Assembly (NCBI RefSeq): GCF_030316765.1
Contig: NZ_JASZYT010000003.1
Span: 496,001-560,000, forward strand
Direction of reading: 5' to 3'
DNA: 64,000 nucleotides
From: Variovorax saccharolyticus
GTDB taxonomy: Bacteria > Pseudomonadota > Gammaproteobacteria > Burkholderiales > Burkholderiaceae_C
Positions within the stretch are counted from its first letter, which is position 1; the number at the start of each line of letters is the position of its first letter. Below the pieces are notes generated by a model that did no database searches, was not told the origin of the DNA, and saw only the letters and a list, made by a program, of their open reading frames with translations. Below are positions 44,816 through 56,549 of this stretch, one piece after another. Position numbers and translations under genes: made by a program.

Positions 44816-45088
44816 TCAGCGTGCGCGCGTTGCAGGGCTCTTGTCGTCGGCGGCGGCCTTGGCGCCGGTGCCGCAGCTGCCGCAGCTGTCGCACGAACCG
44901 CAGCCCGACGCCTTGCCCAGCGAGGCCGCGAGCTGCTGCGCTCTTTCGGCATCGACCAGGCCGGCGCGCTGCGTGCCGGCGGCCAGCCGGCCGGCCGCCG
45001 CGCGGCGCCAGCTGCCGGGCATCCAGCGCCAGACGGCGTAGACCGCCGCGAGGGCGACGATCAGTGCAACCAAGATCTGTTGGGTCAT
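44816..45088 (-). CDS. Small membrane protein with a CxxCxxCxxC tail, downstream of feoB
   Basis: A 90-residue protein: one N-terminal membrane helix (about 5-22), a short basic linker with a WRWMPGSWRR segment, and a C-terminal motif GCGSCDSCGSCG in which four cysteines are spaced every three residues. A strong AGGAGG precedes the ATG, which lies two bases after the feoB stop. It resembles the DUF6587-type small proteins found after feoB in Burkholderiales. The position is that of FeoC in enterics. Iron or iron-sulfur binding is an inference from the cysteines. Confidence 0.8.
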   Translation of the reverse strand: MTQQILVALIVALAAVYAVWRWMPGSWRRAAAGRLAAGTQRAGLVDAERAQQLAASLGKASGCGSCDSCGSCGTGAKAAADDKSPATRAR

Positions 45089-45089
45089 C

Positions 45090-46988
45090 TCATCCTCCTG
45101 TGAGTGCCAGGGCCACCCGGTAGGTGATCCAGCACGCAATGTAGGCGAGCGCGAACAAATAGCCAGCCATGATCCAAACATAACGCCAGGCGCCGGTTTC
45201 GCGCTTGACGGCCGCCAGGGTCGAGATGCATTGGGGCGCAAAAACATACCAGACCAGCAGCGACAGCGCCGTGGCGAGCGACCAGCTGCCGGCGATCAGC
45301 GGTTCGAGCTGGCCGGCGACGTCGTCGCCGGTGGCCGACAGCGCATACACCGTGCCGAGCGCGCCCACCGCCACCTCGCGCGCCGCCATGCCGGGCACCA
45401 GCGCGATCGAGATCTGCCAGTTGAAGCCGATCGGCGCGAAGATGTGCTCGAGGCCGCGCCCGATCATGCCGGCCAGGCTGTACTGGATCGCCGGGCCGGT
45501 GGCGCCCTCGGGCGGCGACGGGAAGGTCGACAGGAACCACAGCAGGATGGTCAGCGTGAGGATGATCGTGCCGACGCGCTGGATGAAGATCCAGGCCCGC
45601 TCGTAGAGGCCCAGCGCCAGGTTGCGCAGGTTCGGCCAGCGGTAGGCCGGCAGCTCCATCAGGAGCGGCGACCGCAGCTGGCTGTCGCGGAAGCGCTTCA
45701 TGACCCAGGCCACGGCCATGGCCGAGACGATGCCGAAGACATACAGCGCGAACAGCACCACGCCCTGCAGGTTGAACACGCCGCCCACGGTGCGGGCCGG
45801 GATGAAGGCCGCGATCAGCAGCGCATAGACCGGCAGCCGCGCCGAACAGGTCATCAGCGGCGCGATCATGATGGTCGTGATGCGGTCGCGCCAGTTGCTG
45901 ATGGTGCGCGTTGCCATCACGCCCGGAATCGCGCAGGCGAAGCTCGACAGCAGCGGGATGAACGAGCGGCCCGAGAGCCCGACGGTGCCCATCACCCGGT
46001 CGAGCAGGAAGGCGGCGCGCGGCAGGTAGCCGGAATCTTCCAGCGCCAGGATGAACAGGAACAGGATCAGGATCTGCGGCAGGAACACGATGACGCCGCC
46101 CACGCCGGCGATGATGCCGTCGACCAGCAGGCTCTGCAGCATGCCCTCGGGCACGATCTTCTTGATCAGTTCGCCGAGGGCGGCGGTGGCGTCCTTGATC
46201 GCGTCCATCGGCACCTCGGCCCAGCTGAACACGGCCTGGAACATCAGGAACATCGTGACCGCCAGCACCACCATGCCCCACACCGGATGCATCACCACGC
46301 GGTCGATGCGATCGCTGGTGGCCAGGCTGCCGGTCGGTTCGCGCACCGCGAGGCCCAGGATGCGGCGCACCTCGCGCTGGGTGTCGAGCACTTCGTCGAG
46401 GCCGGGCGGCTGCCAGGGCTGCGGCACGGCGGCGGCGACCGGCGTGTCGAGGGCTTGCAGCAGGCCTTCGGCGCCGCCGCTGTGCACGCCGACGGTCTCG
46501 ATCACCGGCACGCCGAGTTCGCGCGACAGCACGGCCGTGTCGACCACGATGCCCTGCTTCTTCGCCATGTCGGTCATGTTGAGCGCCACCACCATCGGCA
46601 GTCCCAGGCGCTTGGCCTCGAGCACCAGCCGCAGGTTGAGGCGCAGGTTGGTGGCATCGGTCACGCACACCAGCAGGTCGGGCAGCGCCTCGCGGCTCTT
46701 GCCGGTGACCACGTCGCGCGTCACGGCTTCGTCGGCCGACAGCGCGTTGAGGCTGTAGGCGCCCGGCAGGTCGAGCACGAAGACGCGCCGGCCGGCGGCG
46801 GTGCGCAGTGTTCCTTCCTTGCGCTCGACCGTCACGCCGGCGTAGTTGGCGACCTTCTGGCGGCTGCCGGTGAGCAGGTTGAACAGCGCGGTCTTGCCGC
46901 AGTTCGGATTGCCGAGCAGCGCGATGCGTTCAGGCGGACTGTTCGAGACGGCCGCGCCGGGCTGGAAGTTCAGGGTCGCTTCAACCAC
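45090..46988 (-). CDS. feoB: Ferrous iron transporter FeoB
   Basis: A 632-residue inner-membrane Fe2+ transporter. The N-terminal G domain has G1 GNPNCGKT (26-33), G2/YAGVTVE, G3 DLPG (73-76) and G4 NMTD (137-140), then a GDI-like linker to ~215. The membrane part contains the two Gate motifs, with the conserved cysteine in SSFACAIPGVMATR and in MTCSARLPVY. It is shorter than the 773-residue E. coli protein mainly in loops and C-terminus. Its start overlaps feoA by eight bases, and the Fur box upstream of feoA should control all three genes. Confidence 0.95.
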   Translation of the reverse strand: MVEATLNFQPGAAVSNSPPERIALLGNPNCGKTALFNLLTGSRQKVANYAGVTVERKEGTLRTAAGRRVFVLDLPGAYSLNALSADEAVTRDVVTGKSREALPDLLVCVTDATNLRLNLRLVLEAKRLGLPMVVALNMTDMAKKQGIVVDTAVLSRELGVPVIETVGVHSGGAEGLLQALDTPVAAAVPQPWQPPGLDEVLDTQREVRRILGLAVREPTGSLATSDRIDRVVMHPVWGMVVLAVTMFLMFQAVFSWAEVPMDAIKDATAALGELIKKIVPEGMLQSLLVDGIIAGVGGVIVFLPQILILFLFILALEDSGYLPRAAFLLDRVMGTVGLSGRSFIPLLSSFACAIPGVMATRTISNWRDRITTIMIAPLMTCSARLPVYALLIAAFIPARTVGGVFNLQGVVLFALYVFGIVSAMAVAWVMKRFRDSQLRSPLLMELPAYRWPNLRNLALGLYERAWIFIQRVGTIILTLTILLWFLSTFPSPPEGATGPAIQYSLAGMIGRGLEHIFAPIGFNWQISIALVPGMAAREVAVGALGTVYALSATGDDVAGQLEPLIAGSWSLATALSLLVWYVFAPQCISTLAAVKRETGAWRYVWIMAGYLFALAYIACWITYRVALALTGG

Positions 46989-47271
46989 GGCCGACCGCCC
47001 CTGGGGTCACGCGGATCAGCGACGCCTCGTGCCGGCGCAGCGCGAAGGTGGTGTGGCCCAGCCGGACCGCGAGCGGCTCCCGGCCCGGCACGCCGGTGGC
47101 GACGATGCGCACGGCCTCGCCCGGGACGAAGCCGATCTCGGTCAGGCGCAGCACCAGCTCCCTGCCCTCGACCTCTTCGGGCCGGAGCACATCGAGCACC
47201 GTGGCCCATTGGTGGTTGGGAAGCTGATCGAGGCTGATGGCGGCCGAGGCCGCGCCGTTCGTTGTTGTCAC
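46981..47271 (-). CDS. feoA: FeoA family protein
   Basis: A 96-residue SH3-like domain protein with the FeoA core LVLRLTEIGFVPGEAVRIV and a C-terminal IRVTP strand. FeoA is needed with FeoB for ferrous iron uptake and probably docks to it. An extra ~25 residues precede the core. The gene starts the feoABX operon, 23 bases downstream of a Fur box. Confidence 0.9.
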   Translation of the reverse strand: MTTTNGAASAAISLDQLPNHQWATVLDVLRPEEVEGRELVLRLTEIGFVPGEAVRIVATGVPGREPLAVRLGHTTFALRRHEASLIRVTPGAVGRG

Positions 47272-47293
47272 CCGCGGAATCCAGAGAATACAA

Positions 47294-47312
47294 AATGAGA
47301 ATTATTCTCGAA
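47294..47312. promoter_or_regulatory. Fur box upstream of feoA
   Basis: AATGAGAATTATTCTCGAA: inverted GAGAAT and ATTCTC arms around the centre give a strong match to the Fur consensus pattern of adjoining NATAAT/ATTATN-like hexamers (TGAGAAT-x-ATTCTCG). Iron-loaded Fur bound here would block feoAB. The rest of the 126-base gap 47272-47397 shows nothing else clear. Confidence 0.75.
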
Positions 47313-47397
47313 AACCTGGGCATTGGGGCGATCTGGCGCAAGAATCCCCCAGGAAGGGGCGGTGCAAACGCGGCAACGCCCCCGGGTCAGCCGCCGG

Positions 47398-50139
<2,742 letters not shown>

Positions 50140-50214
50140 GAAGAAACTCCTGTGTATTCGTGGAAGCGCCTCAAAGATAGCAGGGTTCGATGACCTCGGC
50201 TGCAGGCCGGGGGC

Positions 50215-50631
50215 TCAGGCGGCCAGCGGACGCGGTCCGGTCGCCCGGCTATGCCGCAAGCCCATCCATTGCAGCTCGGCGAGCACCAGCACGACCAGCG
50301 CCTGGGCCAGCACCCAGGGCCAGCCCGGCGCGGCGATCGAGCTGCCCGCGACCGCCAGCAGGCCGATGCAGGCGATCGCCCAGGCGAAGTTGCCGGCCAC
50401 CACCAGCCCGATCAGCCGGCGCGGCGGCAGCGCGCGGCTGGCCATCCAGGCCGCGGCGCCCGCGTAGGCCAGCAGGAAGACCCCGGTCGCCAGCAGCAGC
50501 GGCGCCGGCAGGCCGGTCCAGCGGGCCAGGACCGAGCCGAAAACCAGCTGCAGCGCCCCGGTGGCGGCGCAGGAGACGGCGTCGGCCGCCATCACGCGGG
50601 ACAGGAAGCGAGGGGAGGCGAAGAGGGACAT
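50215..50631 (-). CDS. Small four-helix integral membrane protein
   Basis: A 138-residue hydrophobic protein with four predicted helices (about 13-32, 43-64, 73-96 and 104-123), a pattern seen in small proteins annotated only as integral membrane proteins. There is no catalytic motif or signal for export. It is divergent from an XRE-type regulator gene across 130 bases with a perfect palindrome (50712-50728), which suggests that regulator controls it. Confidence 0.75.
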   Translation of the reverse strand: MSLFASPRFLSRVMAADAVSCAATGALQLVFGSVLARWTGLPAPLLLATGVFLLAYAGAAAWMASRALPPRRLIGLVVAGNFAWAIACIGLLAVAGSSIAAPGWPWVLAQALVVLVLAELQWMGLRHSRATGPRPLAA

Positions 50632-50711
50632 GGCGAACTCCTTGGGTGTTGCGCGGCGGGCCCTTCCCGCTGCGTTGGAGTCGATGATTCCCGCGCCGCG
50701 GCATCGGGTCG

Positions 50712-50728
50712 ATGACCTCGGAGGTCAT
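50712..50728. promoter_or_regulatory. Palindromic operator candidate in the divergent XRE promoter region
   Basis: ATGACCT-CGG-AGGTCAT, a perfect inverted repeat with 7-base arms and a 3-base centre, 33 bases before the regulator ATG at 50762 and between the two divergent genes. It is a natural binding site for the XRE-type regulator; this is inferred from symmetry and location. Confidence 0.6.
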
Positions 50729-50761
50729 GGCCGTCCTGCGCCGCTTCACTAGGATGGCGCC

Positions 50762-51583
50762 ATGAACACCTTGAGCAGCGCCCCCCCGACCGCGGCCGAT
50801 CCCTTCGGCGCCCACCTCCGCCATTGGCGCCAGCACCGGCGCCTGAGCCAGCTCGACCTGGCCCACGAGGCGCAGGTGTCCACGCGCCACCTGAGCTACG
50901 TGGAGACCGGCCGCGCCGAACCCAGCCGCGAGATGGTGCTGCGCCTGGCCGAGCGGCTTGAAGTGCCGCTGCGCGAGCGCAACGCGCTGCTGGTGGCGGC
51001 CGGCTACGCGCCGATGTACCGCGAACGCTCGCTCGACGATCCGGCCATGGCCGCGGCGCGGCGCGCGGTCGACCTGGTGCTCAAGGGCCACGAGCCCTTC
51101 CCCGCGCTGGCGGTCGACCGTCACTGGAACCTGGTGGCGCACAACGCGATGGTGCCGATGCTGATGGCCGGCGCGGCCCCGCACCTGCTCGAGCGGCCGG
51201 TCAACGTGCTCCGGCTCAGCCTGCATCCCGAAGGGCTGGCGCCGCGGATTGCCAACCTGGGCCAATGGCGGGCCCACCTGCTCGAGCGGCTGCAGCAGCA
51301 AATCGCCGCCACCGGCGACGCCGGACTCGCGGCGCTGCACGACGAGCTGGCCGCCTACCCGCAACCCCAGGTCAGCCACGACGCGCCGGCCGCCGCCGGC
51401 GAACTGTCCAACGTGGTCGTGCCGTTCCAGCTCGTGACGCCGCAGGGCGTGCTGAGCTTCATCAGCACGACGACGATCTTCGGCACGCCGGTGGATGTCA
51501 CCTTGCAGGAACTCGCGGTGGAGTCGTTCTTTCCGGCCGATGCGCAGACCGCGAACGCACTGAGCGCGCTCTCCGGTCGCTGA
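50762..51583 (+). CDS. XRE-type helix-turn-helix regulator with MmyB-like ligand domain
   Basis: A 273-residue regulator. The HTH is at about 15-72 (HLRHWRQHRRLSQLDLAHEA and VSTRHLSYVETGRAEPS), followed by an MmyB-like, PAS-type ligand domain (about 95-260) with FPALAVDRHWNLVAHN and the NVLRLSLHPEGL block. This arrangement is common in regulators of small divergent operons, often oxidoreductases; here the divergent gene is a membrane protein. It sits next to the palindrome 50712-50728. Confidence 0.88.
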   Translation: MNTLSSAPPTAADPFGAHLRHWRQHRRLSQLDLAHEAQVSTRHLSYVETGRAEPSREMVLRLAERLEVPLRERNALLVAAGYAPMYRERSLDDPAMAAARRAVDLVLKGHEPFPALAVDRHWNLVAHNAMVPMLMAGAAPHLLERPVNVLRLSLHPEGLAPRIANLGQWRAHLLERLQQQIAATGDAGLAALHDELAAYPQPQVSHDAPAAAGELSNVVVPFQLVTPQGVLSFISTTTIFGTPVDVTLQELAVESFFPADAQTANALSALSGR

Positions 51584-51715
51584 AGAACAGGGTGCGCCGC
51601 GATCGTCGCGCGTCGGTCATGGACGACAAGCGAATGCGCCCGGTCAGCGCATGCCGGGGGTGCGGAGAGGCCTAGGGTCGGGGCTTCCATCCACCGACCC
51701 ACCGGAGACCCGCGA

Positions 51716-52216
51716 ATGAGCCACACCGACGAACAAGCCAAGCTGTGGGAGCTGATCAAGCACACCCGCTTCGGCATGCTGACCCACCGCCACGGCGACG
51801 GCCAGCTTCACAGCCATCCGCTGACCACGCAGAACAAGAAGCTCGACGAGGGCGCGACCCTGTACTTCTTCATTCCGAAGGATGGCGAGATCGCGCGCCA
51901 CGTCGCCAGCGACCCGAGCGTCAACGTCGCCTACGCCGACACCGACGCCGACAGCTACGTCTCGGTCTCCGGCCAGGCGGCACTGCTCGATGACCCGGCG
52001 AAGAAGGAGGAGCTCTTCAACACCATGGCCAAGTCCTGGTTCCCCAAGGGCGCCGGCGATCCGAACCTGGGCCTGCTGGCGGTGCGCATCGTCGACGCCG
52101 AATACTGGGACGTCGACGACAGCAAGATGGTGCAGCTGTTCAAGATGGCCAAGGCGGCGATCACCGGCAAGCCGCCGGCCGACCTCGGCGAGCACCGGAA
52201 GCTCGACGTCGCCTGA
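51716..52216 (+). CDS. Pyridoxamine 5'-phosphate oxidase-like (general stress protein 26) flavin-binding protein
   Basis: A 166-residue split-barrel protein: KLWELIKHTRFGMLTHRHGDG, then LHSHPLTTQNKKLDEG and LYFFIPKDGEIARHV. The family binds FMN or F420-like flavins in dimers, and the general stress protein 26 group is linked to oxidative or salt stress. No PdxH-specific motif is present, so pyridoxal phosphate synthesis is not implied. A terminator (52234-52260) separates it from convergent acnB. Confidence 0.87.
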   Translation: MSHTDEQAKLWELIKHTRFGMLTHRHGDGQLHSHPLTTQNKKLDEGATLYFFIPKDGEIARHVASDPSVNVAYADTDADSYVSVSGQAALLDDPAKKEELFNTMAKSWFPKGAGDPNLGLLAVRIVDAEYWDVDDSKMVQLFKMAKAAITGKPPADLGEHRKLDVA

Positions 52217-52233
52217 GCCTGCGCCCGCCCCAT

Positions 52234-52260
52234 GAAAAAAGCCCCGCGGGAGCGGGGCTT
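52234..52260 (-). terminator. Terminator of acnB
   Basis: AGCCCCGC (52240-52247), loop GGGA, GCGGGGCT (52252-52259), followed on the minus strand by a T-run (TTTTTTCATG). It lies 24 bases after the acnB stop. Confidence 0.85.
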
Positions 52261-52283
52261 CGGGGTCGGACGCGACAAGGGGC

Positions 52284-54869
52284 TCAGGCAGCGACCTTGT
52301 CGGCGATCTCCTTGTATTCCTCGATCTTGTCGAAGTTGAGGTACTGGTAGATCTGTTCGCTGGAGGCGTCGATCACGCCGACGTTGGTCATGTACTCCTC
52401 CTTGGTCGGGATGCGGCCCAGGCGCGAGCAGATCGCGGCCAGTTCGGCGCTGCCGAGGTACACGTTGGTGTTCTTGCCCAGGCGGTTCGGGAAGTTGCGC
52501 GTGCTGGTCGACATCACGGTCGCGCCTTCGCGCACCTGTGCCTGGTTGCCCATGCACAGCGAACAGCCCGGCATCTCGGTCCGCGCCCCGGCGTTGCCGA
52601 AGACGCCGTAGTGGCCTTCCTCGGTGAGCTGCTGCGCGTCCATCTTGGTCGGCGGCGCGATCCACAGCTTGACCGGGATGTCGCGCTTGCCTTCGAGCAG
52701 CTTCGACGCCGCACGGAAGTGGCCGATGTTGGTCATGCACGAACCGATGAACACTTCGTCGATGGTGGCGCCAGCCACGTCCGACAGCGTCTTCACGTCG
52801 TCGGGGTCGTTCGGGCAGGCCACGATCGGCTCATGGATGTCGGCCAGGTCGATCTCGATGACGGCGGCGTAGTCGGCGTCATCGTCGCCCTTGAGCAGCT
52901 GCGGGTCCTTGAGCCAGGCTTCCTGGGCCGCGATGCGGCGCGCCAGCGTACGGCCGTCGGCATAGCGCTCGGCGATCATCCAGCGCATCAGCGTGATGTT
53001 GCTGTTGATGTACTCGATGATCGGTTCCTTGTTCAGGTGCACCGTGCAGCCGGCGGCCGAGCGCTCGGCCGAGGCATCGCTCAGTTCGAAGGCTTGCTCG
53101 ACCTTCAGATCAGGCAGGCCTTCGATCTCGAGGATGCGGCCCGAGAAGATGTTCTTCTTGCCCTTCTTCTCGACCGTCAGCAGGCCCGACTTGATGGCGT
53201 AGAGCGGAATCGCGTTGACCAGGTCGCGCAGGGTCACGCCGGGCTGCATCTTGCCCTTGAAGCGCACCAGCACCGATTCGGGCATGTCCAGCGGCATCAC
53301 GCCGGTGGCGGCCGCGAAGGCCACCAGGCCGGAGCCGGCCGGGAAGCTGATGCCGATCGGGAAGCGGGTGTGGCTGTCGCCGCCGGTGCCGACCGTGTCG
53401 GGCGTCAGCAGGCGGTTGAGCCAGCTGTGGATCACGCCGTCGCCCGGGCGCAGCGAGACACCGCCGCGCGTGGCCATGAAGTCGGGCAGCTCGTGGTGCA
53501 TCTTGACGTCCACCTTCTTGGGGTAGGCCGCCGTGTGGCAGAAGGACTGCATGACCAGGTCGGCACTGAAGCCCAGGCAGGCCAGGTCCTTGAGTTCGTC
53601 GCGGGTCATCGGGCCGGTGGTGTCCTGGCTGCCGACCGAGGTCATCTTCGGCTCGCAGTAGGTACCAGGGCGCACGCCCTGGCCTTCGGGCAGGCCGCAG
53701 GCGCGCCCAACCATCTTCTGCGCCAGCGAGAAGCCCTTCTTGGTGTCGACCGGGCTGACCGGCAGGCGGAACAGCGTCGAGGCCGGCAGGCCCAGCGCTT
53801 CGCGTGCCTTGGCCGTGAGGCCGCGGCCGATGATCAGCGGAATGCGGCCGCCGGCGCGCACTTCGTCGAACAGCACGTCGCTCTTGACTGCGAACTCGGC
53901 GATCACCTGGCCGTCCTTCAGCGCCTTGCCGTCGTAGGGACGCAGTTCGACCACGTCGCCCATGTTCATCTGGCTGACGTCGAGCTCGATCGGCAGCGCG
54001 CCGGAGTCTTCCATCGTGTTATAGAAGATCGGCGCGATCTTGCCACCCAGGCAGACGCCGCCGAAGCGCTTGTTCGGGACGAACGGGATGTCTTCGCCGG
54101 TGAACCACAGCACCGAGTTGGTCGCGCTCTTGCGCGACGAGCCCGTGCCGACCACGTCGCCGGCGTAGGCCACCAGGTGGCCGCGGGCGCGCAGGTCCTC
54201 GATGAATTTCACCGGGCCGCGCTTGCCGTCTTCCTCGGGCACGATGCCGGGGCGCGCATTCTTGTGCATCGCGAGCGCGTGCATCGGGATGTCCGGACGG
54301 GTGGTCGCATCGGGTGCGGGCGACAGGTCGTCGGTGTTGATTTCGCCGGCCACCTTGAAGATGCTGACCGTGATGCTTTGCGGCACTTCGGGACGGCTGG
54401 TGAACCACTCGGCATCGGCCCAGCTCTGCAGCACGGCCTTCGCGTTGGCATTGCCCTTGTCGGCCTTTTCCTTGACGTCGTGGAACTGGTCGAACATCAG
54501 CAGGGTCTTCTTGAGGCCTTCGGCCGCGACGCCGCCGACTTCGGCATCGTCGAGCAGGTCGACCAGCGGGCCGATGTTGTAGCCGCCGAGCATGGTGCCG
54601 AGCAGCTCGGTCGCCCGGGCGCGCGTCAGCAGCAGGCTCTTTTCGGTGCCATGCGCGACGGCCGCGAGGTAGCTCGCCTTGACCTTGGCCGCATCGTCCA
54701 CGCCCGCGGGCACGCGGTGCGTCAGCAGGTTGAGCAGGAACTCGGCGTCGGCGACGGCCGGCGACTTCATGAGCTCGATCAGCTCGGCGGTCTGCTTGGC
54801 AGTGAGCGGCAGCGGCGGAATGCCGAGCGCGGCGCGCTCGGCGACATGGTCAACGTAGGCTTGCAACAT
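52284..54869 (-). CDS. acnB: Aconitate hydratase B
   Basis: An 861-residue aconitase of the AcnB type, the main TCA enzyme during growth in many bacteria. Unlike AcnA the swivel domain comes before the catalytic core: an N-terminal helical repeat domain (about 1-160), swivel about 170-380 with [13 protein letters not shown], then the 4Fe-4S core with [31 protein letters not shown] and GCSLCMGNQ, which hold cluster cysteines. The ATG at 54869 opens the conserved [16 protein letters not shown]; the longer open frame to 54920 is not needed. Confidence 0.97.
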   Translation of the reverse strand: MLQAYVDHVAERAALGIPPLPLTAKQTAELIELMKSPAVADAEFLLNLLTHRVPAGVDDAAKVKASYLAAVAHGTEKSLLLTRARATELLGTMLGGYNIGPLVDLLDDAEVGGVAAEGLKKTLLMFDQFHDVKEKADKGNANAKAVLQSWADAEWFTSRPEVPQSITVSIFKVAGEINTDDLSPAPDATTRPDIPMHALAMHKNARPGIVPEEDGKRGPVKFIEDLRARGHLVAYAGDVVGTGSSRKSATNSVLWFTGEDIPFVPNKRFGGVCLGGKIAPIFYNTMEDSGALPIELDVSQMNMGDVVELRPYDGKALKDGQVIAEFAVKSDVLFDEVRAGGRIPLIIGRGLTAKAREALGLPASTLFRLPVSPVDTKKGFSLAQKMVGRACGLPEGQGVRPGTYCEPKMTSVGSQDTTGPMTRDELKDLACLGFSADLVMQSFCHTAAYPKKVDVKMHHELPDFMATRGGVSLRPGDGVIHSWLNRLLTPDTVGTGGDSHTRFPIGISFPAGSGLVAFAAATGVMPLDMPESVLVRFKGKMQPGVTLRDLVNAIPLYAIKSGLLTVEKKGKKNIFSGRILEIEGLPDLKVEQAFELSDASAERSAAGCTVHLNKEPIIEYINSNITLMRWMIAERYADGRTLARRIAAQEAWLKDPQLLKGDDDADYAAVIEIDLADIHEPIVACPNDPDDVKTLSDVAGATIDEVFIGSCMTNIGHFRAASKLLEGKRDIPVKLWIAPPTKMDAQQLTEEGHYGVFGNAGARTEMPGCSLCMGNQAQVREGATVMSTSTRNFPNRLGKNTNVYLGSAELAAICSRLGRIPTKEEYMTNVGVIDASSEQIYQYLNFDKIEEYKEIADKVAA

Positions 54870-54889
54870 CTTCTTTTCTCCGGAAACAC

Positions 54890-54928
54890 AAAAGGGCGGG
54901 CGGCTCCCGCTCGGAAGCAAGAGCCGCG
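54890..54928 (-). terminator. Hairpin with T-run between the secreted protein gene and acnB
   Basis: GCGGCTC (54899-54905) pairs with GAGCCGC (54921-54927); on the minus strand it is followed by CGCCCGCCCTTTTGTG. It probably ends transcription of the upstream gene (stop at 54939), or attenuates read-through into acnB. Confidence 0.6.
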
Positions 54929-54938
54929 CCTTGGGGGA

Positions 54939-55514
54939 TTACTGCGTCTTGGCGGTCGGTGCCGCGTCGCCGCTCTCGAACAGGCTCTTGGGCGGGTTCT
55001 TCTTCATGTCCTCGGCCACCTCGACCTGCTTGGCCGCCTGGCATTCGTCGGCCAGCCGCAGGCCCTGCTTCTGGCTCATGAGCATCGACTTGTTGCCCAG
55101 CTGCAGCCACATGGCCTCGCGCACCGGGTCCTCGAGCCGGACCGCGCCGGTGCGGCTGGTGACCGGGTGCAGGCGGTACTTTACGTTGGCATGCGTCAGG
55201 ATGAAGAAGCCGGGCTTCTTGGGGTCGGCCTCGATGTTCACGCTGGCGCCGAGTTCGCACTTGATGGTGCCGGTCAGGATGGTCTCGGCCACCTTCAGAT
55301 CCTGCTCCGACAGCGTGATGTCGGTTTCTTCGCTGATGGGCTTGGCCTCTTCGACCTTCTTGATGACGCGCTTGGGCACCACCTTCTGCACGACCTTCTT
55401 GCCGGTCGTGTTGGCTGCCGGCTGCTTCGGCGTGCTGCTGGCAGCGTTGGTCTGGGCCATGGCCGCGAGCGGCAATGCGAGGGCGGTGGCGGCGATCAGG
55501 GCAAGCGTCTTCAT
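54939..55514 (-). CDS. Small secreted protein, possibly lysozyme-inhibitor-like (MliC-type)
   Basis: A 191-residue exported protein. The signal peptide is residues 1-20 (MKTLALIAATALALPLAAMA, cleaved before QTN). A Lys/Pro/Ala-rich linker (22-60) is followed by a compact domain with two cysteines, in GTIKCELGASV and RLADECQA, and a S-x-TGAVRLEDP...W..LGNKSMLM pattern. A single-disulfide, beta-rich domain with this spacing resembles MliC/PliC lysozyme inhibitors, but I am not certain. It lies between acnB and the CitE-like gene on the same strand. Confidence 0.6.
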   Translation of the reverse strand: MKTLALIAATALALPLAAMAQTNAASSTPKQPAANTTGKKVVQKVVPKRVIKKVEEAKPISEETDITLSEQDLKVAETILTGTIKCELGASVNIEADPKKPGFFILTHANVKYRLHPVTSRTGAVRLEDPVREAMWLQLGNKSMLMSQKQGLRLADECQAAKQVEVAEDMKKNPPKSLFESGDAAPTAKTQ

Positions 55515-55541
55515 GGTGTGGCTTCTTTCGGGGGGTAAGTT

Positions 55542-56549
55542 TCAGGAGTTGGCGGGAGCAAACCACTCCTGCGCCTCGGAAGGCAGGCTGCGGCCGGTGG
55601 CGTGCGCCCGTTCGAGCACCTGCCAGAAATGGCGGTAACTGGCACGATCATGCAATGTGCCATCGATGCTGACCGGCGCCCATGCGGCAAGGGCGGCGGC
55701 GGCAATGATTTTTGTAGCGATTTGAATCTGCCGTTCATCGGGCGCGAAGGCCTCGAGGATCGGGCGGATCTGGTTCGGATGGATGCTCCACATCCGCGTG
55801 TAGCCGAATTCGGTCGCGGCGCGGCGGGCCGAGGCGCGCATCGCGTCGATGTCCTTGAACTCGGTGACGACGCAATGCGACGGCACCTTGCCGTGCGCGT
55901 GCGCGGCGGAGGCGATCTCGAGCTTGGCCCGCACCACCAGCGGGTGCGTGAACTGCCCGGCGGCGCCCATGCCGTCGGCCGGGATCGCGCCGCCGTGCGA
56001 CGAGACGAAATCCATCAGCCCGAAGCTCAGCGACTGCACCCGGGGATGGGCCGCAATCTCGAAGGCGTGGTGCACCGCGAGCGGCGATTCGATCAGCACG
56101 TGCAGCGGCAGCGCCTCGGCGCCGACGGCATCGAGCGCCAGCACGGCTTCGCGGACGTCGTCGACCGACTCCACCTTGGGCACCATCAGGTGGCTCAGGC
56201 GATGGCCGGCGCGCCCGGCGATGGTCATCACGTCGGCCGGGAAGGCCGCATGGTCGACCGGATGGACCCGGGCGCCGACGCGCATGCCCGGGGCCGCCGA
56301 CAGCGCGAGTTCGGTCACCAGCGCCGCATGCTCGGACTCGCCGCCGACCGGCGCGCCGTCCTCGCAGTCGAGCGTGACGTCGAAGACGCAGGCGCCGAAC
56401 TCCTCGGCCATCTCGGCCTGCAGCGCCAGGCTCTTGCGCATGCGCGCCTCGACGCCGCTGTAGTGGTCGCAGACCGGCAGCGCCACGGCGCCGGCCTGGG
56501 CGCCGAGCAGCACCTCGCGCGGGTGAGGGGTGGGGATGCGTTCGGTCAT
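55542..56549 (-). CDS. HpcH/HpaI aldolase / citrate lyase beta-like (CitE-like) protein
   Basis: A 335-residue TIM-barrel lyase: FDVTLDCEDGAP holds a metal-binding acid, RVHPVDH, PKVESVDDVREAV, HVLIESPLAVHHAFEIA with the second metal acid, and FGLMDFVSSHGG. Members cleave malyl-, citramalyl- or other 3-hydroxy acyl-CoA esters; lone CitE copies without citDF are not citrate lyases. Its start overlaps tam by four bases, coupling a C-C lyase to trans-aconitate methylation beside mdh. A malyl- or citramalyl-CoA lyase role is plausible but not decided. Confidence 0.86.
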   Translation of the reverse strand: MTERIPTPHPREVLLGAQAGAVALPVCDHYSGVEARMRKSLALQAEMAEEFGACVFDVTLDCEDGAPVGGESEHAALVTELALSAAPGMRVGARVHPVDHAAFPADVMTIAGRAGHRLSHLMVPKVESVDDVREAVLALDAVGAEALPLHVLIESPLAVHHAFEIAAHPRVQSLSFGLMDFVSSHGGAIPADGMGAAGQFTHPLVVRAKLEIASAAHAHGKVPSHCVVTEFKDIDAMRASARRAATEFGYTRMWSIHPNQIRPILEAFAPDERQIQIATKIIAAAALAAWAPVSIDGTLHDRASYRHFWQVLERAHATGRSLPSEAQEWFAPANS

